Under the pieces are notes generated by a model. It ran no database searches and had not been told where the DNA came from. It saw nothing but the letters and a program-made list of their open reading frames with translations. Of a stretch of 64,000 nucleotides of DNA, positions 51,701-61,300 are shown one piece after another. The stretch is from Cristatella mucedo (Eukaryota > Bryozoa > Phylactolaemata > Cristatellidae), in NCBI GenBank assembly GCA_009760855.2, contig WPIO01000001.1, positions 19,619,501-19,683,500 on the forward strand. Direction: 5' to 3'. Positions within the stretch are counted from its first letter, which is position 1. Every line of letters begins with the position of its first letter. The position numbers and the translations under genes are program-made.

Positions 51701-53812
51701 ACCTTTTTTAATATTTTCGTTGGTACGAAACGACTGAAGCCTTGGTCGTCCTCAAGAACCTAGACCACTTGCTTCGAGTCTCAACTCTGAAAGTGGATCT
51801 GCTAAACGCATCCTCTACTAAAGGAATGTCAGCCCAGAGCCGCGAAGCATAGGCCAAAACTGTTCCTTCTCTACGATAATTCGAAGCATGTCCATACGCA
51901 CGACAGCAATGCATTCACAAATCGGGTGCATGTAGCCGCCAGCCAACGGAGCTTCAATCTCTCATCGGCTCGCGAGCGTAGCTTGTGGCCACTCCTAGTG
52001 CACATACTCATGTGGTGAGAGGTTCCTCATAACGCTTGTCGAGCACCATGAGGAAGGGGCCACCCCTTTCACTGACCCCCTGAAATACTTAAAAATAAAG
52101 CTTAGCTGCAATGGGAGTTCACCAAATCTTTGAGCACTATGTGCCCACACAGGCACGGAAGCACTATTCAAGCTTGTAAACAATGAATCACTCTGAAGTC
52201 CTCAAAGCCAGACGGACTGTGAACGCAGTCCATAGGGCTCCTTAAGTTTACTGGATCGGGCTCCCATCTATGGTGAGCCGTGATGGCTCACTAGGTAAGG
52301 TGGTTGCTTTTCACGACCTGTCGTGGGTTCGAATACTGTGGTGGGCGATCTTTTAACACCACTGCAAGCGGTGGTGATAGCCGTCAAGGCTCTTTTGTCT
52401 CTACACAAAAAGAGGCTGTTAAATCAGCTGGTATTTATTTTATTTATCTTATCTGCTACTCATATGATCACCTACAATACAACAACAGAGAGCATCTGGC
52501 CTTTTCACACACTTAAGCTCGTACATGTTCAGATGCTCTCCATTTCGTCCTGCACTGTGGTGAACTCCTTAGTCGATCCAAAGCAATATACCAAGCTCAA
52601 ACCAACACCGAATAACTTGCCTTCAAGATGCAGCACAGCCAGTTACCCTAGCCATGGATCATCAACGCTGACTATCGATTGAAGAATGAGCAAAGAAAGA
52701 GACGAGCGAGCGATCACAGCCTTTGGTGCCCAAGGGCAAGGGACTCCCGAGGGTTTCCTCGAGCTTCAGTACACTCAGGAGTTGTTACGTGCTTTATAAA
52801 TCGGACTAGGAGGCTCAACGAACTTGTCTAATATTCTGCATGATTTTTAGTGCAGCCGATTCGGGACTGTGCTGGCCAAGGGTCAACGATAAGCGTAAGC
52901 TCAGTTCAAAAGCTAGGGCGTGGGCTTACTGAAAGTACCATGCCCCCCCCCGAGAGATTATGAAGCAGCTCGCATCCTGTCGCAGCTCATTAAGTCCGCG
53001 AGCAGTAAAGCGAATCCGGAGTTCAAGCTGCAGTTAGTCTAGCCTAGTTGCCTACAGCGAGCAGCAAAAGACAACTGTTTTGTCTGGGTACCCTCGAACC
53101 AACTTGTCAGTAGCGGATTGAATTATTATAATTACAATGACGTCAAATACAGTGCGTTTGAGCTTAATTGTGCTTGATATCAGGCTATACCGATGATAAA
53201 TGCCTGGGTTTACAGTCGCTTCAAACCTGGTGTAACAGCAGGAAAATGAAGCCCAATGCCAGCTTTTGGCCGAAGCAACATTTCCGGGCCCGCTAAACGT
53301 GGAGCTACATTCATATCTATAGCAAAAGCGACTGCCGAAAACTTTAATTCTGGAAACGAGTGCGACTGAAAGCAATTACAAAAATCTGCTAGTCAGCGAC
53401 CATCCGAACACTGTGAGAAGTCGGCACCCAACAATAAATTAAGCGCCAGCAGGACTCGGCCACCAACCACTCGGAAAATATCGTCTGGATGCGAGGGGGA
53501 GGTCACAGCAACATTCAATTATATGTATATATATATATATATTCAACGACACGCTCGCCTCCTCCAAGCTGTCCGGTCAAGAAGTCCCCGCAGCCTCCTT
53601 ACCCGCACTGCCAGGTCGTATTTGGTTACTTCCTGTATAAGCACATCCGCCAGTGTCTTAAAGTCATGAACGAACTTGGGATTCTTTTCTGCCTCCCCTT
53701 TCTCCTGTACGAGCATAGAAAGAAGCGAGGTATTTGCTCGGATTTTCCTCGCTATGCGCGAGGCTTTTTCGGCCGCACTCAGTAAAGCTTGAGTCAGGAC
53801 GGCTGCCTTCAT
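30611..53812 (-). CDS. INPP1: Inositol polyphosphate 1-phosphatase, five exons over 23 kb
   Basis: Mg-dependent, lithium-sensitive cytosolic phosphatase that removes the 1-phosphate from inositol 1,4-bisphosphate and 1,3,4-trisphosphate in inositol recycling. Exons in transcript order: 53812-53603, 50445-50325, 45325-45182, 36534-36363, 31217-30611. They join in frame to 1254 nt, 417 aa (human protein 399 aa). Key motifs: FKTLADVLIQEV in the N-terminal region, GEED at about 80-83, the metal-binding DPIDST at 156-161 (split by intron 3), GLQCVTVLIG, and WDACGVHA with Asp325 followed by GGGIVDY near the C terminus. Introns are large (3.2, 5.0, 8.6 and 5.1 kb) and full of transposons. Intron 3 appears to use a GC donor. 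Residues about 256-287 form a Gly/Ser-rich insert. The identification rests on colinear motif matches across all five exons and is secure. The exact start is the first Met that matches the family N terminus. Confidence 0.93.
31876..33195 (+). mobile_element. LINE-A copy in INPP1 intron 4
   Basis: Preceded by a (TAA)n run at 31880-31908. The frame at 31957-32280 has QQWLRSYLRGRFKSADVN and LGFHFYADDS (RT active site). C-terminal fragments (LQLVQNAAARHV) follow, and the tail AAAGTGCCTGTAAATAG ends near 33190. It is antisense to INPP1 and heavily mutated (the conserved GVPQGS motif reads VTPGIC). Confidence 0.78.
33618..33772 (+). mobile_element. SINE-A copy
   Basis: The head is GCTGCTTTGGCCCAGTGG and TTAAGGTATTCGCC. 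The B-box-like motif is GGGCTCGAGCCC. The tail is AATAGAGATTAAGTTCTC, then GGTGCTATACAAATGAA. It is antisense to INPP1 intron 4. Confidence 0.82.
33773..36362. other. INPP1 intron 4 remainder, no nested gene seen
   Basis: Part of intron 4. Frames at 35847-36225 (plus) and 34439-34971 (minus) resemble nothing I know. A short GGCC-repeat palindrome is at about 36108-36121. Confidence 0.35.
36363..36534 (-). CDS. INPP1: INPP1 exon 4
   Basis: Acceptor TTGTGTTGCAG. It completes DPIDST and continues with EQYILG, then GIFTKGLQCVTVLIGAF and PIVGVAVRPF, which are colinear with the family. The donor is GTAAGT at 36362-36361, leaving two bases. A very long pyrimidine-rich tract lies 5' of this exon in the transcript. 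Confidence 0.92.
36630..37390 (+). repeat. Long purine-rich (GA) tract in INPP1 intron 3
   Basis: About 750 bp of mostly G and A on the plus strand, with GAGA runs at about 37050-37068 and 37213-37275. On the INPP1 transcript it is pyrimidine-rich and starts about 100 nt before the exon 4 acceptor. Ser/Leu-rich frames here are artefacts. Confidence 0.8.
38205..38492 (+). mobile_element. LINE-A 3' end
   Basis: It starts at CACCTACTTAGGACAGC (C-terminal LFRTAFSGPL region), continues through the 3' region and ends in the GCGCC stem tail and (ATT)n at 38468-38492. It lies tail-to-tail against the next minus copy. Confidence 0.82.
38500..39860 (-). mobile_element. LINE-A copy, decayed, interrupted by SINE-A
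   Basis: Minus orientation. It shows DAFVTSHLDSSNS (38566-38384 frame), WMAANCLKLNDDKTNLL, SKKMISPLDPIPTLLL (39279-39082) and the upstream part matching 15.84-16.0 kb at 39650-39845. A plus SINE-A (39366-39488) sits inside it. An ATCC tetranucleotide repeat is at 39270-39288. Confidence 0.78.
39366..39488 (+). mobile_element. SINE-A copy nested in LINE-A
   Basis: Clean head GGTTTGGTCTAGCGGTTAAG, GACCAAGGTCTGACCGAGG, B-box-like GGGCTCGAGCCCCGAGG, tail AATAGAGATTAAGTTCTC and GGGGC. One of the least diverged copies in the window. Confidence 0.88.
40480..40760 (-). mobile_element. LINE-A C-terminal fragment, diverged
   Basis: The minus frame reads RAELKSFGDRTFSSYTPKVW, then a Phe/Lys pattern as in the LINE-A C terminus (FKxxLK). 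Flanking homology is unclear. Confidence 0.6.
41041..41150 (-). mobile_element. SINE-A copy, truncated at the head
   Basis: Tail AACTCATTTGTTTAGTGCCC and AATCTCTATTCAGGCAC, then GGGGCTCGAGCTCACGACC. The A-box end is missing. Confidence 0.72.
41455..41705 (-). mobile_element. LINE-A C-terminal fragment
   Basis: Antisense nucleotide matches to the 14230-14450 segment: GTCAAGTCAGCAGATGTCG, GAGCTCCGGGCTCTAGGAAC, GTACGATGGGATGCTTG. Confidence 0.65.
41870..42052 (-). mobile_element. SINE-B copy, near full length
   Basis: Sense with respect to INPP1 (intron 3). B-box complement GGATTCGAACCCACGACC, 10-bp palindrome CACGACCTCGGCCCCGAGGT (minus reading), head GTGAGCCATTACGGCT near 42040, 3' end AGCTGATTTGACAGCC. 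Confidence 0.85.
42060..43314. other. INPP1 intron 3 part, no feature recognised
   Basis: Frames at 42210-42501 and 42743-42928 have no recognised similarity. Confidence 0.3.
43315..43470 (-). mobile_element. SINE-B copy, diverged
   Basis: GCTGATTCAACAGCCTC, AGCAGAAGAGCTTTAT, CTCGCTTGCAGTGATCAATA. The B-box region is degraded (GACTCTCACCCGCAACC). Confidence 0.7.
43480..44340. other. INPP1 intron 3 part, no feature recognised
   Basis: Short frames only; no exon or repeat family that I can support. Confidence 0.3.
44345..44510 (-). mobile_element. SINE-B copy, diverged
   Basis: GGCTGATTTAACAGCTTC, AAAGAGCCTTAATGGCTAT, CTGCTTGCAGTTGACAATA, then GAATTCAAACTCACGACC and AGGTCGTGAAAAGCGAGC. Confidence 0.75.
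45182..45325 (-). CDS. INPP1: INPP1 exon 3, with probable GC donor
   Basis: Acceptor CATTGCAG. It encodes an Ala-rich helix and ends in VWIDPI plus the first base of the Asp codon. Keeping the DPID motif intact with the next exon requires the splice after 45182, where the intron begins GCAAGTGG. This is a GC-AG intron. No GT alternative preserves both frame and motif. Confidence 0.88.
45593..45737. repeat. (TG)n and (GA)n microsatellites
   Basis: An AT/TG run at 45593-45624, AT-rich linker, then about 16 AG units at 45705-45737. A CA-rich run follows at about 45931-45975. The long overlapping frames here come from these repeats. Confidence 0.85.
46000..47104. other. INPP1 intron 2-3 boundary region, no gene recognised
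   Basis: Lies in INPP1 intron 2. A 114-codon plus frame at 46326-46670 has no recognisable similarity or splice context. Confidence 0.3.
47105..47640 (+). mobile_element. LINE-A 3' end
   Basis: The frame reads PRTNLKTIGDRAFSSYAPKA, then WNSLPTCVTTSPDS and FKKKLKTIF. The 3' region ends GTAAAGTGCTTAAACAG...TATATCAAATTTGTTATTA. About 90 bp around 47310-47395 near the LINE stop are unlike the other copies. Confidence 0.8.
47710..48020 (+). mobile_element. LINE-A internal fragment
   Basis: LNDDDIK-like start, then SLSFKIGSASIYYVASEQNL, and QLYYNSAARFACHKSSNCHI, which correspond to the segment after the RT core. An internal deletion joins the two parts. Confidence 0.68.
48035..49745 (-). mobile_element. 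LINE-B, best copy (CR1/L2-type)
   Basis: Minus strand. The frame at 49552-48974 holds RT motifs: FQSGFNRQQSTEAALLRV, ALLDLSAAFDTIDHDVLLE, GVPQGSVLGSLLFSIYTQPL, FYADDTQLYLSF. The frame at 48677-48105 holds the C-terminal region (LQLAMNMAARLVF, LGWMPVEQRIQSKVL). A break of about 300 bp lies between them in another frame. The tail is GTGGAGTTACAGACGGAG followed by ATACATTAC-type repeats. The sequence differs clearly from LINE-A and the tail is of a different kind. It is 5' truncated and lies in INPP1 intron 2, sense to it. Confidence 0.9.
49746..50205 (+). mobile_element. LINE-A 3' end, decayed
   Basis: CATGCTGAAATTGGG, CTTTGCAGCAAATGCC and CCTAGAAAGACATTTAGTTC, with the tail duplicated once (ATTTAGTTCTC(T/C)(A/T)... 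twice, 50128-50192), then ACAAATACAAATACAAAT. Confidence 0.6.
50325..50445 (-). CDS. INPP1: INPP1 exon 2
   Basis: Acceptor TTTGTTTCAG just upstream, phase 0. It begins FPSLKGRVFGEED, matching the FPGL...FGEE segment of the family. The glutamates belong to the metal site. The donor is GTATGG at 50324-50323, leaving one base of the next codon. Confidence 0.9.
50660..50880 (+). mobile_element. LINE-A 3' tail
   Basis: CTTGTGCATACTGCCACTAA, GTGCATGTCATTCCTAACC, then AGCACCTAGAGAGAGATTG and GAGGGCGCTTTATCAATCGC ending in TTGTTATTA. Confidence 0.8.
51400..51625 (+). mobile_element. LINE-A 3' tail
   Basis: GTGCTTATGCATGCTGAC, GCATGCTGCCACTAACCATG, then AAAGTGCCTAGACAGAGATTG and GGGGCACTACAAAAGATG, ending in ATTACTATTAC. 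Confidence 0.75.
52272..52440 (+). mobile_element. SINE-B copy with intact box A and box B
   Basis: Head GTGAGCCGTGATGGCTCAC, box-A-like TGGCTCACTAGGTAAGG, box-B GGGTTCGAATAC, body GCAAGCGGTGGTGATAGCC, 3' end GAGGCTGTTAAATCAGC. The palindromic insert seen in other copies is shortened here to CACGACCTGTCGTG. Confidence 0.85.
53603..53812 (-). CDS. INPP1: INPP1 exon 1 (coding)
   Basis: Encodes residues 1-70. It contains the amphipathic N-terminal helix (SAAEKASRIAR) and the HDFKTLADVLIQEV block typical of inositol polyphosphate 1-phosphatase. The donor is CGG|GTAAGG at 53602-53601, phase 0. A longer open frame continues upstream to 53914, but the family N terminus matches the Met at 53812. Confidence 0.9.
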
Positions 53813-54249
53813 TCTTAGCTTCCGGTGGCGAATGTCCCGGATGTGAGGTGTGACGTGACGTTGCGTTAGTCTTTGCTGACGCGTATTGGATACGGCCGAA
53901 AAAATCAAACGCATCGGCTAACTGCTTTCGTATGCAGTGATAACTGTTAAACGAATACACTTTGTGCAACCTTTCTAAAGCTATCTCTTGCTTTCGTTCT
54001 TGTATTTACTGTCAAAAGAACGGATAACGGATGAAACGTCTTACGCCGCCTAATGCAATGGCCGCCGCGATCTGGAACCGTTGAGCTCTTGTCGGCTTTC
54101 GCTCCTATTCGCTGACTGCCCGGGAACGCTAACAGCTCGCTCTTGTAAGTATGCGCCGAGCCTGTGCAAGCAGCATTTGGGCAGCTTACGCCGAATTGTG
54201 AATGTCGACGTGTGTGTTTAATAGGATCGGAGCGCCGTCGCTGCTTGCA
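53813..54249. promoter_or_regulatory. Head-to-head promoter region between INPP1 and CDK12
   Basis: 437 bp separate the INPP1 start codon (minus) from the CDK12 start codon (plus), so both 5' untranslated regions and a shared or bidirectional promoter must lie here unless upstream non-coding exons exist. No clear TATA box is visible. A possible acceptor (TTAATAG at about 54223) would fit a spliced CDK12 5' leader. Confidence 0.55.
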
Positions 54250-55276
54250 ATGCCTCGAGAAAGCGGTCGTCGACGCACCAAGTACGACCCCGTGGATCCA
54301 GAGTACGATGCTCGCACGTACCAGCGAGAGAGAAAAACTGACCAGGCGCGCGGTCATCCTCTTGTCGATTACGAACTCGACAACGACGACTCGCCTCAGT
54401 CGTCGAGCCAGTACTCGAGCCAGAAGGACAGACGTGAGAAGCACAGCATTGGCTACCAAGAGAGGTCGCCGAAACGAGAGAAATACGTATCGGACACCAG
54501 AAAAAGCAAGAAGCGGAACCGCTCGCCCTCGGCCACCAAAGAAAGAGAGGTCGTCGATGGCCGGAAACCAAGTTATAGCGAACAGCTGAGGCTGTATGGG
54601 AGCTCTCGTGATCTTAAGAGGCAGCAATATACTTCGCCCAGGTCGTACAAGTCGAAGCGAAGTTCAGCCAGCGCGTCCCCGAAGCGACGAAAGAATACTC
54701 CGCCTCCGTCAGGAGGCCGTAACTACTCTCCAAGTGCTAGCCGTCAGTATTACTCCCCCGAGCGGAGCCGGAACATGTCGCCCAGGTCGAGTAGGAACTA
54801 CTCGCCAGCACCACCGATGCGTAACTATTCTCCGATAGCTACCCGCCGGCGAAGCAAGTCCCGATCTCCTAGACAAACTCGGTCACCCACGCCACGAAAC
54901 AGGACTGGGTCTCCTCGAAATCGGAGCAGGTCAGACTCGGCCTCTCGTCGGAGAAGCATAACGCCTGCCCGTGGCCGACAGCGTAAAAGATCTAAATCTC
55001 CGTCAGCAAGTCCTGTGTACAGGTATGTCCTGTTTTCTTTGTTTTAGTGTGCCAATTTGTTTTGCATTTACAGCAGTGTGTTTATGATACCCCACTGCAG
55101 CTCATCCTTGTGTAGGCCTGTAAATTGATTTAACAAATCAAGCCGCCCAAATTCTCGCAAAACCCGATCACCCTCATACAGTCACCAGTCTTGATATCAT
55201 TTTCTTGGTGAAGTAATAAAAAATGTCGTTTGCATGCAGCCCTAAGAAAATCTAATCTATCCTGGCAGTTTAGGCT

Positions 55277-55326
<50 letters not shown>

Positions 55327-58300
55327 GGGTCATTTCGCCCATACTTTCAATACTAATTTTAGTGGCTGCTTTTTAGGTGAGCTTGCTATTATAATTCAGG
55401 ACCTAATAGGATCACCTTGGTCATGTAAGACCTAATGGTTGACATGTCTCTGTTAGATATGGCATTTAGTGTTTTTAATTGGGGTATGAGGCAGCTCTTC
55501 TGATAGTTCGTGTCTTTGTGTAGGCTGGTTGTTGATCTTTTGCTGATGAGCTGCATCAATTGCATTTTGTAATGGTAGTGACATCTCTTGTTAAAAAGCT
55601 GGGCAGCATTGTTTATAACCTTGTTTGGCTGAATACAATGTACGTGGGACCTGTCTCCCCACCGTTAGTGTGTAATTTACCTTAACCACTTCCTCTATAT
55701 CTTCTGTTTTCTCTCATAGCCTAACCTGGGAGGTAGCCAGCTTTGCCTTAGATGTTGAGCGTATGTTCGCGTTCTCAATTTAATTTGATGCTATTGCAGG
55801 CAATATGGGCAATCTGGTAGCAAAGGTTCGTACGGTCGTCGTGCATCTCCCTCACCGCTGCATTTTAATCGGTCTCGCTCACGTTCTGGAAGCTTGGGCC
55901 GAACTGGTAAGAAGCCGCCCGTGGTGCTTGGCTCTAGCCTGTTCTCCGAATTAAGCAAATTCAAGAAAGCACGTGAAGTGGTTATGAGGAAGGAGCTGGA
56001 ATCCAGGCGGAGCTCTCCGGGTGTAAAATTGCCTGACGAACCTCTGAGTCGAGGACCTGTGGCTCAAGATGTTCAAGTTCCTCGGATCGTTAAAGAAGAA
56101 ATTGAACCATTGCCTCACTACAAGCCAAGCCATCAGCATTCTAATACACCTGCTCAACAGCCAGCCTCACCTGCTGCATTGCCGGATGCTCATGTCCAGT
56201 CAGCTGGCCAATCCGCCGTGGCTGCCACGAGATATGAAGTACAAGACTCGAAATATGGGTTACTGTTAACCGAATCACAGCAAGCCACAGTGCACGGTGA
56301 TGCATTACATTCTGTTTCAACTCCAGCGGCCGAGGTTAAAGCCGATCGTGACCGGCCACCAGTTCGTAACTCGACGTTGCCCAACCTGCCCTTACCTGAG
56401 GTGGATCCTGATGTTAGATTGGACAGCGATGGGGATAATAGCCCCTTCAGGTAATCATCTGAAATTTAGTTGATGTTGTGTTTTTTGACAAATATATCAG
56501 CCTGTGGAACTGCTATTTTTACATTCTATCTTCGACAGGCCGAAACGTAAAGCATCACCCAAGTACCGGGCTATCCGAGACCTGCCACTGCCACCTTGCT
56601 CTGGTCCTGAAAGTTATTCAGAACCACCAGCTCGGCAATCCTCACCCGATGATGCAGCTCTTTACCAGAAGCGACCTAGGTACTTATTTAATGCAAACTC
56701 TCTTGATACCATTAGTGAGATATGCTGCTGCCACTGAATGTCAGCACTTGCATGAGTGAATACGTTGTCGATTTGTGCTTCATGAATAAAGATGTAGGGG
56801 TGTATATCGTGGCAGCATGCACGTTGTAGAATACTGGCAGCCAAGACTGTTTTAGAGAAAAACAAACATTCGTGGGGTGAAAGGTGTGTGGATGACTATG
56901 CCATTCTTGGTCAGATAGGGGAAGGCACTTACGGTCAAGTGTATAAAGCTTGCTGTCGGAGAACAGGTAAGCTGGCTGACCTTGAGCACTTGTTATAGTA
57001 ATAGTTGTGCGTTCACGTGTGTGCATTTAATGATCTTTTTTTAACAGGAGACCTGGTCGCACTGAAAAAGGTCAGGCTAGAGAACGAAAAAGAAGGCTTT
57101 CCAATAACAGCCGTCCGAGAGATAAAGATTCTCCGCCAACTTAATCATACTAATATAGTTAACCTCATGGAGATCGTGACAGATAAACAGAAAGCCTTAG
57201 ATTTCCGAAAAGACAAAGGTGAGTCATGCATGGAAACCATGCTTAACCGTTTCTCGAGCTATATAGCAGGAATATGTTCATGTACATGCTTCTCCTTACT
57301 GCAGGTGCATTCTACTTGGTGTTCGAATACCTTGACCATGATCTAATGGGACTGCTTGAATCCGGCATGGTTGTTCTTAGCACAGAACACATAGCTTCAT
57401 TCATGAAGCAGCTGCTGGACGGCCTTGGCTATTGCCACCGAAAGAACTTCCTCCATCGTGACATCAAATGTTCTAACATTCTTGTGAATAACAGGTATAT
57501 TGTAGGTCTTGCAGCATCGTTCTGCTTAGCTTCGAGCATATGTGGATGTGCGATATTCCTTATACTGATTTGCCTTTTTTGCAGGGGCCAAATCAAGTTG
57601 GCTGATTTCGGTTTAGCAAGGCTATACGAGGCGGATGAGAAAGAAAGGCCGTACACGAACAAAGTCATCACTCTTTGGTACCGGCCGCCCGAGCTGCTCC
57701 TTGGTGCCGAGTGTTATGGACCAGCAATCGACATTTGGAGCTGTGGGTTAGTGAGCTTATGTGCAACATCAGCCTCGTGAATGTTTGCAAAAAGTGTCAA
57801 GTCACTATGTTTTTCTTTAATTTTCTCGGTGGCTTTGAAGAGATTGTTGTACCAGTTTACCTCACTAGTATTTACTGTATAGCAGTCGTGGCTTTTTTCT
57901 TTGAGCCGAAGCTCTAGACTCTAGTAGCATACTTGGATTGACTTTTTTTGTGTGCTTGCCTTGAAACACGCACCCCCCTCCCTTAACGACAAGCTTTAGA
58001 GTTGAGTGGTGTTTCTCCATGAAGACTGCTAATTGCAGTTCTTGGCATTATTGGTTTGTGCCTGTGTGACTTGGAAATGGGAATCTTAGACTTGACGATG
58101 GAGCATTTGTATTTCAGGTGCATTCTTGGCGAGTTCTTCACGAAGAAGCCGATATTTCAGGCAAATGATGAAAGAACTCAGCTAGACTTGATCAGCCGTG
58201 TCTGCGGGACACCTTGTCCTGCCGAGTGGCCAGATGTCATCAAGCTTCCATTGTTTCTAACCATGAAGCCTAGGAAGCAGTACCGACGAAGGATAAGAGA

Positions 58301-61300
58301 AGAGTATTCCTTGTGAGCTCATAACTATGATACCTCAGTTTCTGATGTAAATTCTGTCTATATGGTACCATGCCAATTTCAATGTTAGCGGGACTGTGTC
58401 TGAATCCTGGTAGTGACTCGTGTCTCTCAAAATAGTACGCCTTAATTACAAGGCTAGTAATTGATAATGCATAAATCTCAACAGGTAACTTGTTCATGTT
58501 GGCAATATTGCAACCTTCTTACTTATATTTTGGGTACACGAAAAATTACTGTTGCTGTCGTGGTTGTAGCCCAAAGGATCTGCTACTTGTTTTCGTTCCT
58601 GGCGACTCTTATTAATTCATTATGCTTATCAGCCCGACCAATTGCATGACCGGTTGTAGTTTTGTAGTTTTTTCAACTAATAAGTTGCTCCATTCGTTGC
58701 ATTTGGGTTTTGCTCCCTTAGTTTCTTGCCAAAAAAAACGATCTAATGAGTCACGGGTTTTTTAATCCGGGTTTGTGGTTGACTAAATACAAAAAAAAAC
58801 GTTTGCTCACGTAGTCGATAAGTCTTAATGGCTGTTAGTTCTGACACCAGTTCGGTGGCTTTTCCTTGCATGTCTACAAACTTTAATTTTGTAAATCCAA
58901 CGAGTGCCTATCTGGCAATAAAAGAATCCCCAAGTACTGGCATGGTGCCCCCTGATATGGTATTGGGGTGATCCTAATCTTAGATATGTTGGCCTGCCTT
59001 CTTTTGCTAAGTGCATTCTTCGGCAGCTGCAACTAATTTCAAATTGAGTGAAGTTTTTGTATTGCTATAGGTTGGTCGGCATTAGGTCCGGTTCCCAAAG
59101 GCTCTAGCTCTGACACTATCAATGATCTGAATATTTTAAAGGTTGCTTTGAAACACGGCTATCATTTGGTGTTCAAGGGTTTGCTTGGTCTCTCGTTTAT
59201 GTGCTCTTAAATTTAATCATGTGCAAGCAGTGGGCCTCAGTTGCTACTGTGCCTTGCCTATTGTAAATGTTGGTGTGTTCAGGTATTGCAAGTGGACATT
59301 GGGACAGCTAGATACTTTTAACACGGCGTGGTGGGGCTTTGCTTAGTGGTGCACACGAGTCGACTGAATCGTGTTCTTGTGAACTTGTGGCACTTGAGCA
59401 AACAATTGATTGGTTGTACTCGTAGCACGTGTCGAAATCTTAAGATCTGGTAAGAAAAAGTTGCTGCAATTAGGTAGCCAACTTGGCCACTCGTTAGCAA
59501 TTCTTCTAGATGGATGGGCCAAGTGTTATCCAGCAAATCGACATATTGTCGACGGCTGCTAATGTATATGCCCTGTGTTTGTCGCATTGAGTTAAAAAAT
59601 TTACAGGCAGATCTTGGTGTTAAGCTCTCAAGCTCCAGCGTCACATATTTGATGCCTTAATATCGAGACTGGTATGGATCGACAGACAGCTTGCACAGAC
59701 AGCCTGTTACTGAAAACTCATTGTTTGTACCTTTGTACCTAGGTTCGAGCCTTTGCCAATCTTTTGTTGGTGATGTGTCATCTGGTTTTGACGATAAGAT
59801 TGCGGGACCGTCACGTTCCTGATTTGTTGCTGTGAATAAGCTTGTTGAGGTTGTTGTGCTAAGGCACATATTTTATACTTTCCATGCCATGACACAGTAC
59901 AAGTAGCATGTTTTTCAGCCTACCTGGTCATTGTAGGAGCAACAGCTTGAGGTTATATGTCTTGGTTGAAGTTTGGCCATGTCAAAAACTTGAACTTAAG
60001 CTTGAAACATTCTTGCATATACCTTGACCCCCTTTTTTTCTACTGCTGTGCTTGTACATTCACATTTGCAAGTGTTTATGATTCTTGAATGGCTTAAGAA
60101 TTGTTAACCTGCTAAACAGAATTCTACAAGGACGAGCGAATTGACCGCTACTCCAAAACGATGTTAGAAAAACTATCACATTCGACCACATTTTATACGG
60201 TTGCCTCAGCAAAAGCAGCAATTTTGCTATTATTTGGAATTATGCAAGAATATGGGAATGCTTCAACTTTTTTCATTGCAAGTAATCGTTGATTGATGGA
60301 TTGCGTAGGAAAATGTGGTGGTTGATGTAGTCGTCATAGTTAATATCCTGTTTTTTTCTCAATACCCTGTCGCTACCTTTGTTTTGGAATTAGCTCTAGC
60401 TCAGTGACCGCAGTGATCGTATTCAGCATTTTGTCACCGTTTTCATCTGCCACCTCCAGCTTCGTTATCGGCTTACAAACCAATTGATGTGCTTTCATTC
60501 CAGCATATGTCAAGTGCGCTAGATTTCGTCTTAATAGTGCTATGCAAATGTGTTGTTACAGTTTCCATCTTTGAGAATTTAGTTGTGCCTTGCCTGGCCA
60601 CAAGAGGACAATTATTGAATTGATCTGCTGGGCTGGTGTAATTCTGGCCTAATGAGCTTAACGTTAGACTGAAGGCTGCAGACAAGTCGAGTCCCGGGTT
60701 TTTGCCATTTTGAGGAATTTTTCTTAGGTTCATGAAAGTATAGCACAGTTGCTTCTTTTCCCGAAAGGCTGCAGCAAGAAATGTGCAGTTAAATGTGGTC
60801 GCTTTTCCAGCATCGTTTTGGTGAATTTCAAATTGCTCGTCTGCAGAATTTAGTTTAGCCAAAGTGCCTTCGATCTACTCTAGCCGTGACTGGTTTTTAC
60901 TACGGTTTGACTCGGCGTAGGTTCCTGTATTTGTACACCTCTTTTTTGAATCAGGTAAATGCCGGAACTCTTTGTGTTCGTAATGTGTTTGGTAGAGAAA
61001 GGTTGACAAATCAGTCGACTAGGTCTGTCGGCAAAGGTGATTAAAATGGCTGGGATTATGCCCTCAGGCCTGCACTAATTATGAAGCTACCTATCCAGGA
61101 GAACGGCTCTTTTTATGGGTGTGGCCGGCTAATATTCCGTGGCGGCTTTTCATTTTAGTATGCCTACTTCGGCTTTGGATTTGCTAGACCAAATGCTCGA
61201 GCTTGACCCAAAAAAGAGATGCACAGCCGAACAGGCTCTGAAATGCAACTGGTTGAAAAATATTGATGCCGACAAGATACCGCCGCCGAGGTATTGCATT

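Noticed and set aside
53947..54627. 226-codon minus frame over CDK12 exon 1
   Set aside because: Shadow of the RS-rich CDK12 coding frame; no similarity of its own.
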